DNA of 64,000 bases. Origin: UBA5734 sp964528645 (lineage in GTDB: Bacteria; Bacillota; Clostridia; Saccharofermentanales; UBA5734). The stretch's first letter is position 1. Every line of letters begins with the position of its first letter. Positions 56,801 through 63,412 of the stretch are shown here, piece after piece. The notes beneath the pieces were generated by a model. The model was not told the DNA's origin and made no database searches. It saw nothing but the letters and a program-made list of their open reading frames with translations. The stretch spans positions 1 through 64,000 of the forward strand of contig CAZGSR010000007.1 of NCBI GenBank assembly GCA_964528645.1, read 5' to 3'. The position numbers and the translations under genes are program-made.

Positions 56801-57669
56801 GACTTGTGGCCAATCAGGCGGCGGGCCAGGCTGAGCTTTTTGTTGAGCTTATAGATGCCGACACGTGCCAGATCATAGCGCTTCGGATCGAAGAACATGT
56901 TGTGCAGCAGGGTCTCGGCGCCTTCGACGGAGACAGGTTCACCGGGACGCAGCTTGCGGTAGAGTTCCTGCAGACCTTCCTCACGGGTGCGGCAACCGTC
57001 CTTGAGCATGGTCTGGGTCAGGCTGTTTTCCTCGCCAAAGGTCTCGATGATCTGTTCATTGGTCCCGAAGCCCAACGACCGCAGGAAAACGGTCAGGTGG
57101 AACTTCCTGGTGCGGTCAACACGGACCCAAAGCAAGTCGTTGGCATCGGTTTCGTATTCCAGCCAGGCTCCGCGGTTGGGGATAATCTGGGAGGAAATCA
57201 GTTCCTTGTCGGTCTTGTCGGTGGCTTTGCTGAAATAAGCGCCCGGGGAGCGGACAAGTTGGCTGATGATGACGCGTTCGGCGCCATTGATGATGAAGGT
57301 GCCGTTGTCCGTCATGATCGGGAATTCACCGATATAAATGTACTGGTCTTTGAGGATGTCGTCGCGCTTGTTGTGGAGGCGGACCTTCACACGCATCGGA
57401 GCAGCGTAGTTGGCATCGCGCTCCTTGCATTCCTCGATGGAATACGTGGGGCTCTGGGTGTCAAACTCCTTGTCAATAAAAGAAAGCTCGATGTCACCGG
57501 AATAGTCCGTGATCGGCGATACGTCGCGCAGGACCTCCATCAAGCCTTCATCCAGGAACCACTGGTAGCTGTTTTTCTGAATCTCGATGAGATTCGGGAT
57601 GTCGATGACCTCGTCGATCCTCGAGTAGGACATTCTCTCGGCTCTTCCCAGCTGGACGGGACGCACCAT
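53869..57669 (-). CDS. rpoB: RNA polymerase beta subunit
   Basis: The 1266-residue beta subunit shows the rifampicin-pocket region ([32 protein letters not shown]), [34 protein letters not shown] and [13 protein letters not shown]. The pocket residues D, H, R and S seen here match drug-sensitive family members. A C-terminal acidic tail of about 90 residues extends beyond the conserved core, as in other Bacillota. The ATG at 57669 is 8 bases behind GAGGT; a TTG one codon earlier is possible. It is not preceded by rplJL but by a 180-base leader and its own promoter. Confidence 0.98.
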   Translation of the reverse strand: [1266 protein letters not shown]

Positions 57670-57853
57670 CAATGATCACCTCACGCACGTTCTAGGCCTT
57701 TTGGGCCTGCTGGCCGGATTGTCGGGACTCTCCCGATAGGGATTCACTCGAAAAAGATTGACGACTCCCCGGCGGATGCTATAATTGACATAAACCAGAT
57801 CGGTTTAACGCCCGTCTGAAAGCAGCGAAAACTTCCCCACCTTCTAGGCGCGT
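57670..57853 (-). other. rpoB untranslated leader
   Basis: About 184 bases between the inferred start of transcription and rpoB. It contains short perfect hairpins, including TCGGGA-GAG-TCCCGA (57722-57736) and AGGCC/GGCCT near 57694-57708, and lies opposite the start of a candidate plus-strand RNA. No known riboswitch motif was recognised. Confidence 0.5.
57758..57785 (+). promoter_or_regulatory. Plus-strand promoter inside the rpoB leader
   Basis: TTGACG (57758-57763) and TATAAT (57780-57785) are 16 bases apart, and TGC before the -10 makes it an extended -10 as well. It points away from rpoB, towards a hairpin with a T-run at 57881-57908. No open reading frame of note follows. Confidence 0.7.
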
Positions 57854-57908
57854 TATAGTATATTATCACCGTGATATGGGAGTGTCAACGAAAAGTTGAC
57901 ACTTTTTT
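57792..57908 (+). ncRNA. Candidate antisense RNA opposite the rpoB promoter and leader
   Basis: A possible transcript of about 117 bases is bounded by an extended -10 promoter and a Rho-independent-type terminator: a perfect 9-base stem (57881-57889 with 57895-57903), 5-base loop and six T. Its first 60 bases are antisense to the rpoB 5' leader and the rest crosses the rpoB promoter. Alternatively the hairpin, which contains the rpoB -35, is an operator. Evidence is sequence only. Confidence 0.4.
57860..57888 (-). promoter_or_regulatory. Promoter of rpoBC
   Basis: On the minus strand TTGACA (57883-57888) and TAATAT (57860-57865) are 17 bases apart. The -35 lies inside a 9-base inverted repeat AGTGTCAAC/GTTGACACT, and the spacer contains TATCAC-C-GTGATA (57864-57876). 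Both could be protein-binding sites. Confidence 0.88.
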
Positions 57909-57937
57909 CATGTCGGTTTTTCATGCAGACCGCACAC

Positions 57938-57978
57938 AAAACGCCCTTGTGAACGAGGAATGCTCACAAGGGCGTTTG
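57938..57978 (-). terminator. Terminator of the prsA-like gene
   Basis: A perfect 14-base inverted repeat (57939-57952 with 57964-57977, core CGCCCTTGTGA/TCACAAGGGCG, 11-base loop) followed on the minus strand by TTTTG. It lies 49 bases past the prsA-like stop codon. Confidence 0.85.
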
Positions 57979-58025
57979 GGGTTGCAGATCTTACAGGGGT
58001 CAGGTGCTCAGCAGCCCAGGTGCAC

Positions 58026-59552
58026 TCAGGGCACGAAGCGCAGGCCGAGATCGTTCAGTTCGAAGGGATAGGCTGTCTTGAGGTCCGTCAGATAGGTCTG
58101 GTACGCCTCATCAGCAAGGACAGAGCGGACATTGATTTCCCATTCGACACCTGCGGGACGGACAAAATACATGACATGGAAACCGTAATTGGTCTGGACC
58201 ACATCCGTATCACCCGGTTTGCGGGCAGAATCAAAGATCCAGTCATTGAATGTATCGACCATCTGGCCCGGATAAATATCCGTGTAGATGCCGCCATCGG
58301 CTGCATTGCCATCCTCGGAATTGGTCTTGGCCAGTTCGGCGAAGGATTCCTCGGTCTGTGCGCCAGCCCGGTACTGGGCCAGGATATCGTCCGCTTTCGC
58401 TTTAGCGGTGGCCATTTCCTCTTCGGTGGCAGTCGTCTCGTCTGCCATGATCAGGATGTGGCGGACATCGACGCGCGGTTGGTCATCGATCGAGCGGCTG
58501 ATGAAATACAGCACGGTGCTGCTGGCTGCATTGGTGTCATCCACTACGGTCATGTCGCCAGGCTTCCGGGCTTCGTCAAACAGCCAGGCTGACTGGGTCA
58601 GGGAGCTGATGCTGTAGTAGCGGGTATCGGCCATGAGCGACGCGTCGTTGCTGGTATAGGCGTCTTTCTGGTCTTCTGCGGCATTGGCGATGGCCTGGGC
58701 TTTGAAGCTGGTTTCGTCAGTCACCAGGGTCGCCATGGCATCGGCCTTGGCCCTGGCATCGGCTGCCGCTTTTTCCTTGTCCGCATCACTGGCATCATCG
58801 GCAACATCTGCGGCAAAGGTGAACGCACGATAGCTGACTTTGTCGTATTCATCGCGGTGCTCATCATAATAAGCTTTGAGTGCGGCTGCATCGAATTCAA
58901 AAGATTCCTGCTTCTGGATCGCATATTTCTGGGCCAGGAGCAATCGTTCAAACGCCGGGCGGAGACTTTCGGTGGTGGCGCCCTTGCCAAAATACTGGGC
59001 CATGAAGTTCGTCAACGTCAGCTCGGAAGCATCTGCCTGCTGTTGCAGGGTCTCGTAGAAATCGGTGATTTTCTGCAGGTCGCTCTCATCGAGGGCAAGG
59101 CCAGCCTTCTCGGCTTCAGCTGCCAGCATGTAGTTTTCACGCACCATCTGGGCGGCCGAATCGACGAGCATATCTTTGTAGGTGGCAAATCCTTCCACGC
59201 TGCTGGGCATGGACAAGGTCGCTTCTGCAGTGGCCGGATCGGTCATATCGATGCCGTAATTGCTGGCTGTCATGTAGAAGTAATAGTTGAGCTCGGCGAC
59301 CTTGACTGATTCACCATTGATCGTCAGGGCCGAGAGGGTTCTCTGGGGTAGTCCGCTGTTGAGGGCAAACCATCCACTGGTCAGAAGGATCGCCACGACC
59401 AGGACGGCTACCAGGATGATCCGGACGACCGGATTGCTGGTCCGGATTGGCTTTTTGCCACCGTTTTTGTCTTTCAAGCTGTTCAGGCGAGCCTTACGTT
59501 CTGCCCTGGCCTGCTCAGAATGCCATTTGCTGTCAGTTTTAGGTTCACTCAT
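58026..59552 (-). CDS. Membrane-anchored PrsA/SurA-like peptidyl-prolyl isomerase
   Basis: The 508-residue protein probably helps fold exported proteins outside the membrane. It has a charged cytoplasmic N-terminus of about 40 residues, one membrane helix at about 43-63 without a lipobox, a SurA-N-like helical region, a degenerate first rotamase-like part, and a parvulin-type rotamase domain at about 370-465 (RVDVRHILIMAD, AQTEESFAELAKTNSEDGNAADGGIY, TNYGFHVMYFV). The start at 59552 is 9 bases behind AAGGATGG. Unlike PrsA of Bacillus it is not a lipoprotein and is much longer. Confidence 0.85.
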   Translation of the reverse strand: MSEPKTDSKWHSEQARAERKARLNSLKDKNGGKKPIRTSNPVVRIILVAVLVVAILLTSGWFALNSGLPQRTLSALTINGESVKVAELNYYFYMTASNYGIDMTDPATAEATLSMPSSVEGFATYKDMLVDSAAQMVRENYMLAAEAEKAGLALDESDLQKITDFYETLQQQADASELTLTNFMAQYFGKGATTESLRPAFERLLLAQKYAIQKQESFEFDAAALKAYYDEHRDEYDKVSYRAFTFAADVADDASDADKEKAAADARAKADAMATLVTDETSFKAQAIANAAEDQKDAYTSNDASLMADTRYYSISSLTQSAWLFDEARKPGDMTVVDDTNAASSTVLYFISRSIDDQPRVDVRHILIMADETTATEEEMATAKAKADDILAQYRAGAQTEESFAELAKTNSEDGNAADGGIYTDIYPGQMVDTFNDWIFDSARKPGDTDVVQTNYGFHVMYFVRPAGVEWEINVRSVLADEAYQTYLTDLKTAYPFELNDLGLRFVP

Positions 59553-59614
59553 AGAGGGGTTCCATCCTTTGTCATAGTCAAAATTGTGATGATCTTTGTG
59601 TTGCACAGACCACC

Positions 59615-59642
59615 ATTATATCATCCTGTCAACCGGTGACAA
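59615..59642 (-). promoter_or_regulatory. Promoter of the prsA-like gene
   Basis: TTGTCA (59637-59642) and TATAAT (59615-59620) are 16 bases apart on the minus strand, giving a leader of about 55 bases before the start codon at 59552. Confidence 0.82.
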
Positions 59643-59680
59643 TGAACTTCACAGGAAAATCAGATTCAGACCGGTTTCTT

Positions 59681-60295
59681 TCAGGTCTCTTCTTGATTGC
59701 GACCGGACTGCGGACCCGTCCGGGGTGGTGCCTTGAAGCCTAGTTCAGCCGCTTTCTTATAAAATGAGGTACTGCGCAAACCAGCTTTGCGAGCGGCTTC
59801 CTTGCCATTGATCTGGCCCGAGGACCATTGCTGGCAGATCTCCCGGAACTGGGCCGGAATCGCAACCGGTGGACGTCCGATGCGCCTGCCCTGACCGCGG
59901 GCAGCCTCGATCCCCTGTTTTTTCCGCTCCGACTGGAACAGGTAATCCAGGCGGGCAAACGTCTTGAGCATCTTGAGGCTTTGTCGTCCTGCCGGACTCC
60001 TGGTGTCGAAATTCTCTTCCAGAAGTACCAGATCCGCGCTTTTCTGTTCAAACTCGAAAAACACCTCGAAAAAGTCCCTCGACTGGTCACAGAACCGGTC
60101 AGCCGCCGCTGCATACACCACATCACCGGCTGCCAGTGTTTCGATCATTTTCTGGCGCTGTTCACGGTTTGGGCTGCGGGCGCTGATTCTGTCGACAAAG
60201 ATCTTGTCGAAACCGCCGATGGTATCCAGCTGCATGGCCTGGCGACTGACGTCCTTTTCTGTCTGGTCCAGCAGCATGTAGGCATAGCGAGCCAT
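59681..60295 (-). CDS. Serine-recombinase-like protein lacking the catalytic serine
   Basis: The 204-residue protein aligns over its length with the resolvase/invertase fold: KIFVDRISARSPNREQRQKMIETLAAGDVVYA matches the D.ASG...R..l..ll....GD segment, ERKKQGIEAARGQGRRIGRPP matches the helix-E/hinge region, and IPAQFREICQQWSSGQINGKEAARKAGLRSTSFYKKA is a Hin-type helix-turn-helix. The YARVST motif is YAYMLLD here, so the nucleophilic Ser and neighbouring Arg are missing, and the second Arg of the DRLGR motif is replaced (DRFCDQ). DNA binding without recombination is inferred. GGAGG precedes the ATG; it overlaps the HAD gene by a few bases. Confidence 0.78.
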   Translation of the reverse strand: MARYAYMLLDQTEKDVSRQAMQLDTIGGFDKIFVDRISARSPNREQRQKMIETLAAGDVVYAAAADRFCDQSRDFFEVFFEFEQKSADLVLLEENFDTRSPAGRQSLKMLKTFARLDYLFQSERKKQGIEAARGQGRRIGRPPVAIPAQFREICQQWSSGQINGKEAARKAGLRSTSFYKKAAELGFKAPPRTGPQSGRNQEET

Positions 60296-60296
60296 G

Positions 60297-60956
60297 TCAT
60301 TCCTCCAGAAGCTCGAGTAATTCGTTTGCGTGTTCGATCCAGATGGCCGGATATGCCTGGCGCAAAGCCTGTTTCGGCATCCGGGTCCAACCGACCATGA
60401 CCGGCTGGCAACCGGCGCGGACGGCACATTCCAGATCATGGATGCTGTCACCCACATAGAGAATCCGGTCAGGGCGGGTTAGACCGAGCCGTTTCATCGC
60501 TTCGTAAAGAGGTTCTGGATTGGGCTTGTGCAGCTTCGTGTCCTCTTTGGTGATGACCAGGCCGAAATACCGGGCCAGATCGAAATCTTCCAGGGTCGGC
60601 TGCAACGCACGCAGACGCTTGCTGGTGACGATCCCCAGCGGAATGCCTGTCTGCTGCAAGCGCTCCAGCATGGCTGGCACTTGCCAGAAAACGCCAATCC
60701 CATGGTGCAGGTTGGCGTGGTTGTATTCGAGATACGATTCCATCAGGACTTTGGCCTGTTCTGGTGGCCAATGGCTGAAGGCTGTTTCGAGCGGGGTTCC
60801 GATGCCAGCCAGGATCATCGTCTCATCGAGCGGATGGCCCAGATGGATCCGGAAAGCATGCTGGAAGGATTCGACGATAAACGGAATTGAATCGATCAGG
60901 GTTCCATCGACATCAAACAGGATGGCATCCCATCGGTTGGCATTATTCATCATCAT
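60297..60956 (-). CDS. HAD-superfamily phosphatase, phosphoglycolate phosphatase-like
   Basis: The 219-residue protein has the HAD motif I FDVDGTLIDS (Asp15 nucleophile, Asp17), motif II IVTSKR, motif III Lys in KLHKPNPEPLY, and motif IV ILYVGDSIHDLECAVRAG, with an alpha-helical cap of the PGP/Gph type after motif I. Candidate roles include phosphoglycolate or pyrophosphate (PpaX-like) hydrolysis; histidinol-phosphate phosphatase, absent from the his operon, belongs to other families as a rule. It overlaps the corC-like gene by 14 bases, with GGAGGT before three consecutive ATGs. Confidence 0.85.
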   Translation of the reverse strand: MMMNNANRWDAILFDVDGTLIDSIPFIVESFQHAFRIHLGHPLDETMILAGIGTPLETAFSHWPPEQAKVLMESYLEYNHANLHHGIGVFWQVPAMLERLQQTGIPLGIVTSKRLRALQPTLEDFDLARYFGLVITKEDTKLHKPNPEPLYEAMKRLGLTRPDRILYVGDSIHDLECAVRAGCQPVMVGWTRMPKQALRQAYPAIWIEHANELLELLEE

Positions 60957-62322
60957 CAGTTACCTCCGGTTCTGTTTCTGGCCTGACTATGACTTCTATT
61001 TTGGCGATCCGCTTGTCATCCATGGCCAGAACTTTGAACTGGAGATTGCCGAATGCAGCTGTTGCCTGCTCTGTTTCATCAGGGATGCGGCCGAGGAGGC
61101 TGATGACCAGGCCCGCCAGTGTGTCGAAATCCTCATCAGGGAACTCGATGCCCAGCATTTCACCGACTTCGTCGAGTGGTGTCATGCCTTCGATGTGGTA
61201 TGTGGTCTCGTCGATACGGGCGATGTCAGGTTCTTCCTCATCATACTCATCCTGGATATTGCCGACGATCTCCTCGAGCAAGTCTTCGATGGTGATCAGG
61301 CCAGCCGTACCGCCATATTCATCGATGACAATTGCGATCTGGGCCCGGGATTTCTGCATGTCGCGAAAAACGGCATCTGAACTTTTGGATTCGGGGACGA
61401 GGTGCGGGGGCCGGATAATCGCACGCAAGCTGAATGTTTCCTGTGCCTCCGTGGTGTAGCGCAGGAGGTCCTTGATGTGGAGGATGCCGATGATGTTGTC
61501 GATACTGTCCTCATAGACCGGGATCCGGGTGTATCGCTCGTTGAGCGCAACATCGATCACTTCCTGGTAGGTGGCATCCACATCAACCGACACAATGTCC
61601 GTCCGGTGGGTCATGATTTCCTTGACTGCCATGTCGTTGAATTCAAAGATGTTGTCGATCATCTCTTTTTCTTCTTCATGGATGCTGCCCAGCTCACGGC
61701 CGACGTCGACCATCATCCGGATCTCTTCTTCTGTGACGCTGCGGTCCACCCGGTTCGGATCGACTCGCAGCAGGCGCAGGACCAGATTGGTCGAGAGGGT
61801 CAGCAACCGGACAAAGGGATACATGATCTTGCCCAGGGTCGTGATCGTGCCAACAACTGCCTTGGCGAGTTGCTCGGGGTTGTTCTGGGCCAGTCGTTTG
61901 GGTACCAACTCACCCAGGACCAGCGAGAAATAGGCCAGGATGAAGGTGACGATCACCACGCTGGCGGTGTGGATCGCCGGCAGCTCGATCCCGATCAGGG
62001 TGTAGAGCCGGTCGGCGAAATTTTCAGCGGCAAAAGCAGAGGACAGGAATCCAGCCAGCGTCACACCGACCTGGATCGTGGCCAGAAACCGGCTGGGTTC
62101 TGACATCAGGCGATGGATCTTGGCGGCCGAATGGTCGCCCTCCTCCGCACGCCGGCGCATTTTGTTGTCATTGAGGGAAATGATGGCGATTTCGGTCGCT
62201 GCAAAAAAGGCATTGACCAGGATCAGGACTGCGACGACAAACAAATCTAGTAAAATCGAGTCATTGCTGCTCACCGGGGCAGCTGCAGTAGTCAGTGAAA
62301 ACCATAGACTGCTGTCTTCCAC
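60943..62322 (-). CDS. CorC/HlyC family membrane protein with CBS domains
   Basis: The 459-residue protein has an N-terminal DUF21/CNNM membrane domain (about 20-200: LFVVAVLILVNAFFAATEIAIISLN and FILAYFSLVLGELVPKRLA), a CBS pair (about 215-345: MTHRTDIVSVDVDATYQEVID, AIVIDEYGGTAGLITIEDLLEEIVG) and a C-terminal CorC/HlyC domain. Family members take part in Mg2+ efflux or magnesium homeostasis; the older name is hemolysin. The start is GTG at 62322 behind AAGGAG. It begins an operon with the HAD and recombinase-like genes. Confidence 0.92.
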   Translation of the reverse strand: MEDSSLWFSLTTAAAPVSSNDSILLDLFVVAVLILVNAFFAATEIAIISLNDNKMRRRAEEGDHSAAKIHRLMSEPSRFLATIQVGVTLAGFLSSAFAAENFADRLYTLIGIELPAIHTASVVIVTFILAYFSLVLGELVPKRLAQNNPEQLAKAVVGTITTLGKIMYPFVRLLTLSTNLVLRLLRVDPNRVDRSVTEEEIRMMVDVGRELGSIHEEEKEMIDNIFEFNDMAVKEIMTHRTDIVSVDVDATYQEVIDVALNERYTRIPVYEDSIDNIIGILHIKDLLRYTTEAQETFSLRAIIRPPHLVPESKSSDAVFRDMQKSRAQIAIVIDEYGGTAGLITIEDLLEEIVGNIQDEYDEEEPDIARIDETTYHIEGMTPLDEVGEMLGIEFPDEDFDTLAGLVISLLGRIPDETEQATAAFGNLQFKVLAMDDKRIAKIEVIVRPETEPEVTDDDE

Positions 62323-62596
62323 GTTATGGGTTACTCCTTACATCAACCGGCAGGGCCTGGGCCTACTCACGCCGGAACACCTGACTGGGGCGAAATTTTC
62401 CAGGGGTTATTGAACTTCCTTATCATAACAGGTTTACCGTTACTCCGCCACCTTCATAGGGGCAGGGCGATTTCTGGCGCGAATTGCAAGTGCTGCCAGA
62501 CCCTTTGTTACGACTTGGGTCCTGTTATCCTGTATAATGAGAAATCAAATCACAATCCCGATCCTTTCATGCTCACCTGATAAGGAGATATTCATC
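62323..62596. promoter_or_regulatory. Divergent intergenic region, corC-like and amino-acid ABC genes
   Basis: This 274-base gap contains a plus-strand TATAAT (62533-62538) about 60 bases before the binding-lipoprotein gene, with only a weak -35 (TTACGA at 19 bases). A short inverted repeat GACCC/GGGTC (62499-62521) overlaps that -35 region. On the minus strand a TATGAT-type -10 near 62427 could serve the corC-like gene, leaving a leader of about 100 bases. No known riboswitch was recognised. Confidence 0.5.
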
Positions 62597-63412
62597 ATGA
62601 ACAAGAAAATCATGCGCTCTCTGGCCGTTGTCCTCACCCTGACCCTGGTCCTGCTGCTGGCAGCTGCCTGCAAACCGGCCGAGTCCTCCCGTCTGGTGGT
62701 GGGCATGGAATTAGCCTACCCGCCGTTCGAAACCACAGACAGCTCGAACCAGCCAACCGGTATCAGTGTCGACCTGGCCAAGGCGCTTGGCGCCAAACTC
62801 GGCCGTGAAGTCGTAATTGAAAACATCGCCTGGTCTGGCCTGATCCCGGCCCTCGAGACCGGCAAGATCGACTTGATCATTTCTTCGATGACCATCACCG
62901 AAGAACGCCAGAAGACAATCGATTTTTCCGATCCTTACGCCATGAGCAACCTGGCCCTGCTGATCGGCAATGATTCACCGGTCCGGTCCTATGTGGATCT
63001 GGCCCAGCCGGGACGGGTCCTGGCTGTAAAAAAAGGCTCAACCGGCCATGTCTATGCCGAAAAGAACCTGCCGGCAGATAATTACCGTGTCTTTGATAAG
63101 GAGAGCGCCTGCGTCCTCGAGGTCGTCCAGGGAAAAGCGGACGCTTTCACCTATGACCAGCTGACCATCTTCCGCAACTGGCAGGACAATCTCGACAAAA
63201 CACGCGTCAACCTGGCTTCATACCAGGAAAAACCGGAGTACTGGGGCATCGGCATCAAAAAAGGCAATGACAAGCTCAAAGCCGATGTCAATGCCTTCAT
63301 CGCCGAATTCCAGAGTTCCGGCGGTTTCAACAAACTGGCTGAGACCTACCTGACCGAAGAGCAGAAAACCTTTGCCGACCTCGGCATTCCATTCTTTTTC
63401 GATGTCGCCTGA
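62597..63412 (+). CDS. Amino-acid ABC transporter substrate-binding lipoprotein
   Basis: The 271-residue protein is a family-3 solute-binding protein for a polar amino acid (glutamine, cystine or similar). It has a lipoprotein signal peptide with lipobox LAAAC (Cys25), then VVGMELAYPPFE, GISVDLAKALGAKLG, WSGLIPALETGKIDLIISSMTITEERQKTIDFSDPY (ligand site) and VVQGKADAFTYD. AAGGAG precedes the ATG at 62597. Its stop overlaps the downstream permease start by 11 bases. Confidence 0.93.
   Translation: MNKKIMRSLAVVLTLTLVLLLAAACKPAESSRLVVGMELAYPPFETTDSSNQPTGISVDLAKALGAKLGREVVIENIAWSGLIPALETGKIDLIISSMTITEERQKTIDFSDPYAMSNLALLIGNDSPVRSYVDLAQPGRVLAVKKGSTGHVYAEKNLPADNYRVFDKESACVLEVVQGKADAFTYDQLTIFRNWQDNLDKTRVNLASYQEKPEYWGIGIKKGNDKLKADVNAFIAEFQSSGGFNKLAETYLTEEQKTFADLGIPFFFDVA

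Noticed and set aside
57881..57908. Second terminator for the prsA-like gene
   Set aside because: On the minus strand no T-run follows the hairpin; the T-run is on the plus strand only, and prsA already has a terminator at 57938-57978.
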